Shown piece by piece: positions 33,276-45,013 of a DNA stretch of 64,000 nt. The notes under the pieces were generated by a model. That model did no database searches. It was given only the letters and a program-made list of their open reading frames with translations, and was not told the DNA's origin. The position numbers and the translations under genes were made by a program. This DNA comes from Polytrichum commune (lineage: Eukaryota > Streptophyta > Polytrichopsida > Polytrichales > Polytrichaceae), in NCBI GenBank assembly GCA_950295325.1, contig OX485803.1, forward strand, positions 1,612,001-1,676,000, in the 5' to 3' direction. Each line of letters starts with the position of its first letter. Positions within the stretch are counted from its first letter, which is position 1.

Positions 33276-36200
33276 GCAACATTCACTGCAGTCACCCTAG
33301 AAGAGGGCTTGTCCTTTCCAATCACCCATTGCAACTTGTTTCTTGCAATTTATGGTGAGAGAATGCATAAAATGGTTGTCCACTAAAGGTTTTTGATTGT
33401 CAAATGCAATCAAAAAGTTCCTATTGATGACCAAAATGATTAATTATGTATTTTCTTGTCATGATTTGCAATGGACAAGTTTCCTTCTAGTGTTGACTTA
33501 CTTCCATGTCATAACTCTATCACTAGCAAAAGACTTGTATGTTTGAATGTGAATTGCGTCACATCTTCAAAGTGCATGATATGTGGTCTTTTGGAGTGGT
33601 CAAATTAAACATAGGTGTGTGTAAAGTGGTTAGTGTTGAAATTTGAGCCGGTGTTGAGCATAGATTTTTCAGGTATCCCAACCAATAGGTTGTCATATCT
33701 TGGAGGGTGCACTCCTCAGTAGCATAAATAATGTGTGTGCATCACCAAGTTCAATATTGACGCTCCAATATACAAAAAGATTCTTGCAATAAAAACAAGT
33801 ATACACATTCAAATATATAGCTTCAAATATGTACAAGTCCATGATATATGCACGCACTCATGACTAGATTCCCAATGTTTCAACTCCTACATGGATCGTG
33901 GGACTTTAGTCATTATATTGAATGGAAACCTCACATAAGAACCCCATATATGCATACAAATGCTACCTTCAACAATATATCTTTAGCCTCATTTGTGCAC
34001 GATGTATGGGACATGCTTGATGAATTTCCCTCTTGTGTATTCACACGTGTAAGTAGTGCAACGTAGATTGCACCCACATACATATATTAACCCTAAACAT
34101 CTATCTATTGGTCATTCTAGGGTCCCTATGAACATCAAAACCTTAAAAAAAAATCATACCCATATTCGTGTTTGAAGCATGTCATAACATTAATCAACAA
34201 TGATGTCTTGTACTTGTGGGATCTTGCATCCACATAACATTATTCTTATAGGGTTCCTTTGAGATAATTTAGTTCTAGAACCAATCTCAGATGGAATCTT
34301 GAGTTTTATTATCATAGTGAGCAATGGCAATTGCATATGTGATGGCATGAACCTTGGGGAAATTGTTAGGCAACCCTCCCCACTTGCTCCCCACCAATTA
34401 AACTATTATTCAATACCAAATTGGAAATGCAAACATCTTGTTGTGGTTGGATAATGTCATGGTAGTTGAGGAGCACTTCAAATCTTTTTTAGTTGCCCAA
34501 GTATCTCCAACGAGGATATTATCCTATGCTTTGTATGATGAAATATAATAAAAAAGTGAGTTTTTTTTCACCTTGATTTCTTATTGGAATCCATGTTTTT
34601 TTTGGTTGTTTTGTTTGGCGTTTGGTGATCAAAAGGTAACAAAATAATACTACATGCAACATACAAAATCCCTCAAATGCCACAATTTGCTTTTATGAGG
34701 ACCCTTCATATAGAAATTGGACATTGTTGAATCGAATCCCAACATTACAGTAGAGGTATTTGTGGATCTCAAAATTGAAATTCCAATGGAAAATGAAGTA
34801 TTAAAATCCTAATAAAAAACCAAAAACATTTGGTAGATAATTCCAAATTAGAGGGAGATATGCCCCCCAACCTAAACCCCTTAAACCAACTGGAAGGGGG
34901 GGGGGGGCGGGGAAGGAATACACCAAAATCCCCAACTAGAGATATTTTCAAAATAAATTACAAATCTCAAAGCCCATGGTAGAACAAAATAAAAGATAAA
35001 ATAAAATAAAATAAAAGAAAACACCAACACACACACACACAACAACAACAACAACAACAACAACAAGAAGTCATTGGATAAAATTAACTTACCCAATCTT
35101 TATAAAGCACTCTCATTTTGGTCAATTATGAACTCTCATGCATGTAGAGTTGATCTTTAATATAATACTAGAGGTGTTTGTTTAGGAGAGCATGAATCAT
35201 TTTTAACCCCAAAGTAAATATTTGGATAAGGTTGGTGTGTGAATAAGACATGCATACATACCCTATGTTCAGTTGTAATGGGGTACGGCACCCTTTCGTC
35301 TAACGCATACATGTGGTAAAGTGTGTGACTATATTGGACATCAATTCCAAATTAATCACAATCATTAATATGTAGCACATAGGTATCTCGGGGAGGTGAC
35401 TATCAGAAATTTTAGAAAACCACATGAGATACAAAAAAAGGTCAATTTAATTCATTTAGGGTAAAACATTTATAATTTCGCTAGATCTACCATAGCATTG
35501 GAAATATGTCCCCAGTCGTGAATAATTCCTTCATTTTAGTAATCAATAAAAAAAAATAAGGTCATAGACATAGGATCCCCCTAAAATTATGTAGTAAGAG
35601 CAGTAAAATAATTATGGGTTTGACTACTTGAACGAAGAAGTGTGTAGTTTTTGTCCAAATTTGAATCAAGCACGTTAATACGAAGGTAAATGTCATGGGA
35701 TTCTTTTGGAGGAAGGAATGTGTTGGTGCTCCTCCACTGTCTCAATGTGCACAATTGTTTTTTACCCTTCACATTGTAATTGTTTGTTACAAGGTTTAAA
35801 TGGGATTATAGTTGAATGGTGTTTGTGAACATAATTAAAATAAATGTTTTTATTTTATTTTATTTACCTTTCTTGTATTTGAATGCAACCTTTTTTTTTG
35901 GAGTAGGTAATTATGCAAAATTTACTGTCTTGTCATAACTAGTTGTATTTCTTGTTTTGTTCTATCCATGTTTAAAACTTGTTTATTTCAACTTGTATAT
36001 TTTCTTATCTCCATGTTATTGGTAACCGTTTAATTGGTATCCAAGTGCTATCGGTTTGTGTTTTGAATGGTACTTTGAATGATTTAGGATTGGTATTACT
36101 AATAAAAACCAAATGAATGACAATTTGAATGGTATGGAGTGTTTGTTGCTCACATAATCGGTTTCGCAATGCTACAGTATTTCATCCACTATTTGGTACT

Positions 36201-37609
36201 TGTACAACTCATTTTTTTAAATGCTAAAAATTAGCCTCTCTAAAAAATTGCAAATAAATGTAGGGTGCTAATTTTTTTGTTGTCAAAGTAGCTTTTTATC
36301 TACAAATAGGGAGGGATAAAAATATTAAGAGATACATAAATATCCCCCCCATTAAAGACCCCATTATCACACGTGGTTACGAAACGTAAGGGGTGTGATC
36401 GCCCTAAGATAAGTATTCAATGTGAATTGCATGACTATCATACATTAGTGGCCGTATTCAATCACCTATTAGGACATCAAGTCATAGAATGGTCACAAGT
36501 TCCAATTACTTGTATTGTGGCTTAATCAACACACACATCACCTAGGTGGTCACCATCAAGGTATGACATGGGGTACTTCTTGAGCTTATCCTTACATTGG
36601 AGAACATTCATCAAATTGCATGTTGTGAGAGGAAAGTGAGGTCATTGATGCTAATCTCAAGGTCAATTGAGCTTGACGAAACAACCTCTAGATTATAAGA
36701 AGTTAAGCACCATGTCCGATAGGTAATTAGGAGTATTCATAAAACCTTGCTAAACTAACTACACTCTGTTACAGTCTAAGGTTAGATTTCAACACAACCA
36801 TTATTTTATTTTATTTTATTTCCAGAATGTGAAAATAAATAAAAAAACATTTGATATCCCAAAACTACATATCAAGATGTTTTAAATTGCTTTATTCAAA
36901 TACTAACATGACCCAACAAAGATTGAGATAAGAATACACTATTATCATAAAAACAACATCACGCTATCCATAGGAGAAAATGTTCAGGCATGCGTATGTG
37001 AAATATGTGTAGATAAAAATATAGATCTTGGCTCGTTTAAAAGTCTTGAATTTATCAAACACGAAATTGAATTTGACAAAATACCAAAAGAAATTGCTTT
37101 TGGACACACACTCTAGAAAGAGGTGACCTTATCATAAGACTAGTACAATTCAACATAAACATATACAATACATGTTTAATTTTTAATAAATTATGGTACA
37201 TCTATCTCTTTCTTAGTGAACCACAATAAATTATAGGCTATTTTTGTGATAGAAAAATGAAAATGAAAATGAAATAATAGTCAAGTAATTTTAGGGTCAC
37301 AAATCCCAATTTAGTATGAAAGGACCCAATTGAAAGCAATATTCAAGGAAGACATGGTGGTGGTGAGGCCCAACACTCCATCATTCCCCATTGTTTCGGA
37401 AAGGCAGATGGACCATGTCGGGACCATGTTACTGAATCCAATTAAATGTGTTTTCTAAGTTACATGATCAATCGATATATGAGAAAAGACATAGTGGTGG
37501 TAATGGCATGTTGTTTTACCATTCTCCACTAAAATGGTAGGGGGGCATGTTAGAGTGATGTATTATTATGCACATGAAGGGTTGGAACGACATGGACCCA
37601 TACTACACC
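33276..37609. other. Long AT-rich stretch without recognised gene
   Basis: It holds only scattered simple sequence: a G run at 34896-34907, (AC)n(AAC)n at 35029-35066, ATTTT-type runs near 35850 and 36805. TTACAGTCTAAGGTTAG at 36769 looks like a lone pogo-type terminus, but no partner was found. No frame above about 73 codons. Confidence 0.45.
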
Positions 37610-38025
37610 TGATTATCCCAACTAGTGCACGTGGCACCAATTCCCAAAGCATGCACTATTTTGCTAAATCTCATAATTAGTGACAATTGAATTTTTTACC
37701 AAGTGATATTAAATGTTTGAATACATGCTCATTCAACATACATTCCAAGAAAATTAGCGCGTGTTCTAAGGTGTTTGCAGAGCGCATAATTTGGTGTGTT
37801 GAGCTCAAAGAATCTTCTTCTTCTTTCAATTGGTGCCACTTACTCTTGAGGCATCTCCTAACACTAAGAATCCGAAGAGAGCTTGCATGAGAGTTTCTAG
37901 TACTTTAACACTTTTGGCTCCCAATCTTTTGGTGACACTAATTTCGAAGCATGAAAAAATTCAATATCATCTTCATTGATTCCCCACATGCACTACTAGC
38001 CCACCCTCACTAAATGGGATAATCA
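37610..38025 (-). mobile_element. MITE-430 copy 2
   Basis: TGATTATCCCAACTAGTGCA at the left and, inward from the right, TGATTATCCCATTTAGTGAG then GGTGGGCTAGTAGTG at the other end. AATTCCCAAAGCATG near the left end matches the right subterminal part of copy 1, so this copy is inverted. Confidence 0.72.
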
Positions 38026-38339
38026 ATGAAGTGAAACAACAATACACTTGGGAGGAACATGTTTTTCCATCACCCACCATGGTAGGTGTTCTGAACCGAA
38101 ATAGACATTAAAATATCATAAAGAATAAAGTTTCTCAAAAGGCACTGAACAAACGAGATAATTGCAACTGGAATATCCAGGACCGTGGAGTAAAGTACTT
38201 ACTACGATTTTGTCAATGAAAAGAAACGATATATACTTAATTACTAAAAATACTACTTTTCTTTATAACAGTGCTGTTATAATATATTACAATATCAAGA
38301 CAAATGTTATAATATTATGGTGAGCTTCCATGGTTATTT

Positions 38340-39775
38340 AATCAATTTGAAACAAAAGGCCAACAAGCCAACACCAAAATGCATTGATTATAGAAGAAGG
38401 ACGCGCCCACTTCAAAGGGAGGCGGAGCCCCTTGAATGTGTCACATTGCCACGTGAAGAGTAACAAGAAGATCTGGATCTTACTAAGGACAACCCGCCAA
38501 TCCATCCAACCAAGGACCAGCCCCACCCCACCAACCAAAGACAAACCCCAAGCCACCAAGTTACCACAGTCTCAAGTTAACCTACATACATTGTCTTTTT
38601 CAATTGTTCATGTCTACAAAGGACATGCCTATTGCCCCAAGTTTGATTGAACCCTTTGAGGAGGGCTTTGGTTGGATAGGTGCTAATCTTAACATAATTA
38701 AACAACCTTAGCCCATGTCACCTATGTGTACGAAATGAGGTTGTCCCAAATAAGGTGTTTAAACTTGGATTTGTGCCATCGTTCTAGGTTGAACACCCTA
38801 TCGTTGCGCTCAATCCAGATTGTGCATAGCCTAAATGTCAAGGAGGAGGTGCCAAATCTTAACTTTTTGGCAAACTATCTTGAAATCCTTTCAACAAAGA
38901 GGGTTTGTTTCCATTGAAAGCTTTCATAATTGCCGAACCTAATCATGTATAGTTCATGCATGATGAAGGTGGCCCACCGCCAAGCACGCCTAGCTCATAT
39001 ACAATCCCAACACTTGTGCTTAAACAATTCACTCGTGTTAGAAGGCAATAAAACACATTGTTCAGAAATGGACGCCGGAGCGATGTGTGCCCTCCATTCA
39101 TTGACCACAACTGCCTTTTGCCAAATGAAGCAAATGAGGTTATTTCCTTATGGAGGCGAAGGGGGTCCCAAACTTGTGACAAACAAAATCTATAGTTCCG
39201 AGGGAGGTACCCTTGCCATTTGTCCACCACTCTTGACTCATTGGGAATCGTGTTATTGGCTGCAACGCTACCAAACTTGGTGGTGTAGTTAAGGAAACGG
39301 GAATCATCCATCCATTGTCACTAGTTCGGGTCCCAACTGAGGGTGGGCGTCTTGCCATAAAAGAAGGTAATCTCTTCCTTCCTCAGGCCTCTAGTGGTAC
39401 AAATTATTTTAACTCTTATGGAAAAAACCAACCACCTCACCGCTGGGTTTTTCCCATTCACTAAGGCAACGAGAATGGGTACCCATCGTGTGACATTTAA
39501 GGTAAGGTAAGGTAAGGCAATGTTGGTGCATGCATGAGGGAGAGAAAGTACTCGTTCTTTACATGATAAATTCCAGGTCCTCCTCTCCATCCTTCTAGAG
39601 TCCCACCCATTGGCTAGGATGGATGACATTCGTGTCATCGTCAAGTAACTATGCCAACCCTCAAGAATTTTGGAAGTGAGAGTGACCCAGTCACGAGATG
39701 GCTCAAGAAAAAACTTAGTTTGAGCTTCATCCCATGAAATGCATTGGGTTCTCATGAGAAGATATCATTTTAACC
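38340..39775 (-). pseudogene. LINE (non-LTR retrotransposon) 3' part: RT tail, zf-RVT and 3' UTR
   Basis: Reading the minus strand with frameshifts: a 144-codon frame (39755-39321) ends in EEITFFYGKTPTLSW. Then come RFLNYTTKFGS, DKWQGYLPRNYRFCLSQVWD and GKRQLWSMNGGHTS, then a zinc-ribbon-like ELFKHKCWDCI around 39000. Last, LTFRLCTIWIERNDRVFNLE and HKSKFKHLIWDNLIS near 38840-38730 are the classic end of plant LINE ORF2 after the zf-RVT domain. A 3' UTR follows to about 38340. The copy is 5'-truncated, with no endonuclease and no complete RT core. The +strand segment at 59400-59885 is a second copy. Confidence 0.85.
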
Positions 39776-39794
39776 TTCTAAACTTCTAATCCGC

Positions 39795-39862
39795 ATTAAG
39801 AGGTCCCTTTTTCTTTTTCTTTTGAGACAGAAGGCCAACAAAGCCAACACCACGCATTGAGA
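39795..39862 (-). mobile_element. 3' end of another LINE copy
   Basis: Minus-strand GGTGTTGGCTTTGTTGGCCT then TCTGTCTCAAAAGAAAAAG matches the 3' terminus of the LINE at 38340 (GGTGTTGGCTTGTTGGCCTT, TTGTTTCAAA) and has an A-rich tail. It abuts the truncated 5' edge of that LINE in the same orientation. Confidence 0.65.
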
Positions 39863-40460
39863 GGTTCCAACTCAAAGTCCTAAAAGACCATTTGACACCA
39901 AAGTACATGCACCAACGGTACACCGGTTTAAATTTGACGACAATAGAATAAGGTGGAAAAACCTAGAATATGCTAGAAGTTTGGCTCAATCTGGCATTTC
40001 TTAGAAAAACAATTGGGAACTCACTATAGCTGTTTAAACTTCTTTATTAAAGTGGCTAGAAAGTATGTTCTCGCGTTCGGAGCGGGGACTGAGGACACAC
40101 ATGATTCCAAAACACATGCATTTCATCAGTTTGTAGGAATATGATTTTGTAAGTTACAATTATTACTAATCTCATCGAAAATCTTGCATTATTACAAGAA
40201 ATATCTATCACTTTAAATATTCCACTTCTGATATGCATTGAACGGTTCCAAACCAAAGTGTAGATAGCCTATGTTAAAACAAGCGGCAAATAACTCCCTG
40301 CAAAATACATGCCTCTCATCAGCTAATAAAAAAACATTTGTTACAGTAACATTTTAGCTCCTGACATGCATGGATCGGGAGACTCCAAATTAAAGTGCTG
40401 AGCAACTTTGTTAACCGAAAACACATAACTCCAAAATACATGCACTTCATCAAGTGGAGC
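39863..40460. repeat. Diverged tandem repeat, about three units of 130-195 bp
   Basis: The anchor CATGCNNTTCATCA(A)G or its variant occurs at 40115, 40308 and 40439, each preceded by CCAAAA(C/T)ACATG or GCAAAATACATG. Between anchors, GCAT(T/G)GA(A/T)CGG and CCAAA(C/T)(C/T)AAAGTG repeat at 40233 and 40369. A weaker unit precedes near 39855-39905. Minus-strand frames through the units share DE(M/V)HVFW, which is simply the anchor translated. Confidence 0.6.
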
Positions 40461-41439
40461 GACAAAGCTTTTCACATGGAATGTGGATGCTTCACAAACA
40501 CGTGCAGCTTGAGGCCAAAGCCTCCGAACACACAACACAACACAAAACAAAACAAACAAGAGGCCACTCTGTCTTCCTAGTCCATTCATGTCTTTTCACA
40601 TTGTCGCCCTTGCTTTTTAAATACACCCTTCTCCTTGGATGTCAACTTTGTTGCTTTGTTGCGGGGAGAAGAGGAGCATGTCGGCTCGAAGAATTTTTAC
40701 ATGTCTCGAATTCCTAAACTCCTTGACTCAACATTGAGGCAATGTGGTTTCGATGAGATAAACACCATCATAGACAACGACGACTACCACATCTAATGAA
40801 AGACGACCACTCCGTTTGTTTGCAATAACGTGGGCGTCGGGGTAGTTTGGAAAAAGAAGGGATCAATTATCCACTGTTTAGAAATTAAAGTGGATCGTGT
40901 TGAATGTTGTTCAAGTGGTATGGTGTGATGTTCATTGATGACAACATTGATGTCACATGACACATGGACAAGAATAGAAAAGAACATAGAAGAAAAATAA
41001 CGAAGTTTTGTTTCACCAATGTGCATGTGAGTTCGCCAACCTAATGTTGTACTGGGGTGGTCCAAGTAGCGACATGAAGTCTTGTGTATTGCCTACCTTC
41101 TGGTAGGTGGGTTCAATGGGCCATGGACAAGACATTCATATTGAATAATAATAAAATCTCATACCAAGTGGGTTATTGTGATGCACACTAACAATAAAGG
41201 TGGTGCCACATGACACATATACAAAAATGTTCACATGGATTGACTTCAATGTGTACCTAAATTTGGAACCTCAAAATGTCTTGTGCGATACACACTAATA
41301 CACACCAATTGTTCATGGACATTTAAAACAAAATTACATTTGAATCACATTAATTTTAAGTAGTTTGATGCTTCAAATAGGGCAAATTTACACAAAAAGC
41401 AACAACCACAACCAGAAAATCTAAGACTGTCAAAAATCA
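40461..41439. other. No gene recognised
   Basis: Frames of 87-90 codons on both strands lack domains. TATTGCCTACCTTCTGGTAG near 41089 repeats the small hairpin seen near 9328. Confidence 0.4.
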
Positions 41440-41860
41440 TCCAAAGGCCATACCTATGGGAATGGAAATCAAGTTTCGCAATTCATGGGCCCTCAAGCTT
41501 AGTGTATAGTGAATGTGGACCATGTTGAGGGACCTTAACATTTGTTCAGATTTAGGTGCCCACCATGGCAATATAATATACTTAAAATCCAATGGCAATT
41601 TCATTGATTGCCTTGGCCCCTAATTTTGTGTTAGTGCCACCGCTTTCTTATGGGGCCTACGGCAATATTTGGTAGGACCATGAAATATTATATGCTTGTT
41701 GCCATGTAAGTTGCCATGTAAATATTTCATCCATTAAAAAAAAACAATTGGTCCCTTAGGCCTTCAAGGTCTAGTGTAGAGTGTAATTAGACCATCTCCA
41801 ACTTCCCAACCAATCACATAATTTGCATATCACAGGTCAAGGACTAGTGTAAAGTGACCC
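41440..41860 (-). mobile_element. MITE-500 copy F (diverged)
   Basis: GGGCCCTCAAGCTTAGTGTA, then TGGGGCCTACGG, GCCATGTAAATATTTCATCC and AGGACTAGTGTAAAGTGACC follow the order of copy A in the same orientation. The left terminus is not preserved. Confidence 0.55.
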
Positions 41861-41889
41861 ATATTTGAAATATTGTTCTCCCCCTTTTA

Positions 41890-41950
41890 ATATGACATGT
41901 TTGGTCGCGCAAGAAAGTATCATATTATCCAAATGTCGTACTATTGAGGT
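41890..41950. mobile_element. Fragment of the GTCGTA-type pogo end
   Basis: TGTTTGGTCGCGCAAGAAAG then ATGTCGTACTATTGAGG matches the subterminal block at 430-510 and 43260-43318, in the same orientation as those right ends. It is therefore not the left inverted repeat of the element to its right. Confidence 0.45.
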
Positions 41951-42109
41951 TTTTCAAGAAAGTGGCGTATTTCAATGGAAACTGTCATTTTGTATACACA
42001 ATGCATATACATAAGTATGAAATGAACATTTTTATTAGAGAATTATGTTCACATATCACACAAGATGAAGTTGAAAGAATTTGTAGTCCCGTGATGATGT
42101 CTTCACCTA

Positions 42110-43318
42110 TCATATACTACGAAAGTAAGAATCTATTGTCTTCTGCTGATGTTTGTTGCTCAAGTCCTCGTGAGTAGTAGAAGAATCAAATTGAGGAAGG
42201 AAACATTCCAAAAGCTTCTTCTCAAATTGAACTTTGAATAAAGCAATTATTCCTTGATCCAAGGGTTGTACCACACTTGTAACATTAGGTGGTAAGCAAG
42301 CAATTATAGTAATATTGCTTAATTGCAAGGTTAAAAATCAAATGATTTCACCCCTATGTACCAACATGCTTAAAGCAATGAGTACCATATTTGTTCATAT
42401 TTAAAAGTACCTCCGCTTTTGAGATTTGAAATGTACATCGAGGCTCATCATCCACTATCAAATACATCTGATGTCATGCCATTTGGTTTCCAAACCACCA
42501 CACATGCTACCTATTGTAAATGATTACATGTTTCAACTTGTTAGAGTTTGTCGTGTTTATAGCAAGAGCAAGATTTAGATGCTCCTTCTAAATTTTGCGC
42601 TCACAAACTTTTCCCTGCACTAGTGTCTTGTTTGGTTGGGCACAATAATTAAACCAATCGCATCCATATTGTAAACATCTTCTGTTGCCATAACCAATGC
42701 GGAGGAGGTCAGTGCTTACCAAATTGTATGCAAGCCTTTTTGTGTGGAGATGTGGTCATCGACACTGAATTGTTGGAATTATGACTAAAATGAAAAGCAT
42801 CCATCACTAAAGACTATTGTCACCTTTGGAGCCAAGAAATTGAAGAGTGGCATGGACAAATCTAGGAGCATAAGTTGGCGGGCATTGAAATTTCCAATTT
42901 AAAAGACGTGAGATTCAAGTGTGAGGACAAATTTCCAATCAAGAAGAGAAATCAACAATTTCAGAATTCTAGTTTGCAAATTCAACAATCCCTAATTCCT
43001 TCAACCTCCATCCAAACCCAAAGAATCAAAAATGTAATGTACGTTTTGAAACCAAGGTTCAAAACAACTAACTTGAGTTTAACTTAGTTAACCCATTCAC
43101 GAATTCACCATATACTCCCTGATCCCAAGGCAAATCACAAGGTGGACCCCACCACATGTACGCATTAATTTACCTATACTATATGACAAATCGACCCTAA
43201 AAATTGTCATAGTTATGAGTGTCATAGTTGTATTATCGAGGTAAGTTAACACTAGAAAGTTTGGTCGATGGAAAATGCGTCGTATAATCGAGACGTTGTA
43301 TTATTGTGGATTAGACTG
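42110..43318 (-). pseudogene. Second Tigger/pogo transposase pseudogene with its 5' end
   Basis: The minus strand from 43318 starts CAGTCTAATCCACAATAATA inside TA (43319-43320). Coding blocks follow with frameshifts. EDVYNMDAIGLI near 42684-42649 corresponds to the first DDE Asp block, normally YNxDETG. QPNKTL is near 42635 and NSNKLKHVII near 42530. SNITIIACLPPNVTSVVQPL and DQGIIALFKVQFEKKL follow at about 42315-42205, and the frame ends HQQKTIDSYFRSI at 42110. Here the conserved Gln of VQPLDQG is kept, unlike the copy at 21240. The DET motif reads DAI. The opposite terminus was not found. Confidence 0.82.
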
Positions 43319-43320
43319 TA

Positions 43321-44174
43321 TATGGTTTAGTGGTAAAGAGCCCTTGACTTCCTAGCTAGTGACAGGCTTTTGCCATGAAGACCACGTGATGTCACCAAGT
43401 TTTTGAACTCTAGTTAGTTTTCTTTTCTTTTGTATACCCAATTATTGGATATTTTGGGGTTTAAATACATATTAAATAAGCTGCAGGGGCTGTGTGGTTC
43501 ACAGGTGCCTCCATGTTTTCCATGCAGGAGTTAAATGTGAGTCTCTATTGGCTTCCCTTTGAGGGTTCAAAGCCTGGGAGACGTGGCCCAAGGATGATGA
43601 GTCCATGCAATCTTTGGATGATAAGTCTCGTGCACTTAGCTTGGTTAGATTGGGAAGTCTTCAATGCAATGTTCAAGATTGAAGTCTTCAATGCCCTTCA
43701 AAATATACCTCTCTCAAAATAGCTTTTCAAAACGCAACCCCAAATTGAAAATGAAGACATCACTTGAAGTCCTCAATACAATCTGCTCGTCACAAGAACC
43801 AACAAGCGTAGGGCATTGTCACTACAAAAAGTGGAGTTAGATGGTTGATTCTTAATTCTTCACATTGTATTAGAAACATGTACTATATAATTCATGCACA
43901 AGTTTAACATGAGTTTTGTAGTTCATTTCTATATTCTTGGATTGACGTCTTGGATTTGAACCAATGTTTCAACTGAAGGATTGGAATTTGAGGACCCTTC
44001 AAAATGAAACTCATATGAGGGCTTCAATCTTGAACACTGCTTGAATGGGATTATTGCCTTCCCTAGTGCCAATAGGTTGGATATGAGTTCGATGTCATTA
44101 AAATAGAGGAATTAAGAGTAGTCAAGTTTGTAAAACAAAAACATTGGTGATCACTTAAGGGTGTTGCACTCTTC
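43321..44174. other. No gene recognised
   Basis: GGTTTAGTGGTAAAGAGCCC at 43323 is faintly tRNA/SINE-head-like but lacks a correctly placed B box. A forward frame at 43492-43722 has no domain. Confidence 0.35.
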
Positions 44175-44677
44175 GGGCCACTTCACACACGAGACTGCCA
44201 GCCCATGACCATTACACTTCAAGCACTCTCGTTGGTGGAAAAGGCGGAGCCGGTCCAAGTTCGCTTCACACTACGCTTGAGGGACCAATGGAGTATGTGA
44301 ATGCAAGATGGATGTAAAGTCCACATGGATTCCTACATGGCCTCAAATGGATCATGTTTCATGGTCACTTGGACTATTTCCCAAAACCACCTCTTGGAGG
44401 TAGGCATAACACAAAACTGGGAGACCATGGCACTCTGAACGCTCACAATCATTGATTTATTCTATTTTGTCATGTGTGAGGATCCGCATGAACAAAATTT
44501 CATTGAAATAAACATTTGGTTGAGGGTCCAGTCACATATGGCTTCATGGTACACTTGAGGGTTTATGACAACACTACATGATTTTGGAGGTGCCTTGGGA
44601 TGGCCTTTGGACACTTTCTTTTGGGCTCTCACAATTTCATGGTCATGGCTCTTGGCTCTTGGCTCGTGTGTGAAGTC
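44175..44677 (+). mobile_element. MITE-500 copy C
   Basis: It starts GGGCCACTTCACACACGAGA and ends CTTGGCTCGTGTGTGAAGTC. Full length matches copy B in the same orientation. Near the right end GGCTCTT is triplicated (44647-44662), a small local slip. Confidence 0.85.
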
Positions 44678-44761
44678 ATGCAACAATCATTCCTCACTTA
44701 TGTTGGGTCATTCTTGCAAAATGTACAGTTTCAACATGAATATTGTTCACTTTGCAAGAGT

Positions 44762-44905
44762 GAAGAAGAAGAAGAACTCCGGCCTCAGTAGAGGCCGGAG
44801 TGAATAGAGTGTCTATTCGTAAAACATCCTTGGCCACACCCTAGGGCAATGGCATTAGATGTAAAACTACTTCACCCTTTGCAGGGAGTAGACACTACAT
44901 TAGTG
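44762..44905 (-). mobile_element. 5'-truncated SINE copy, tail (TTC)n
   Basis: On the minus strand TTTTACGAATAGACACTCTA then TTCACTCCGGCCTC matches TTACGAACGGACACTTTATT then CACGCCGGCC at 7312-7336. The 3' end is a perfect 11-bp hairpin, ACTCCGGCCTC with loop AGTA (44776-44801), followed by (TTC)n instead of the (CTAT)n of the first copy. The tRNA-like head is missing. Confidence 0.75.
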
Positions 44906-44973
44906 ATTAATAATCTTTACCAGTAGCCGGTAACATGTGCCTTTAATAGTGGTAGTTATCGTGGCACTACTAC

Positions 44974-44988
44974 GGGGGGGGGGGGGGG
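44974..44988. repeat. Poly(G) run of 15
   Basis: Longest homopolymer G/C run in the window. Confidence 0.95.
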
Positions 44989-45013
44989 TATATAAGGTTT
45001 GTGAGTGTTTAAG

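Noticed and set aside
43323..43585. tRNA/SINE-like words GGTTTAGTGGTAAAGAG and GGTTCAAAGCC
   Set aside because: The A-box-like and B-box-like words are about 240 bp apart, far beyond tRNA or SINE spacing.
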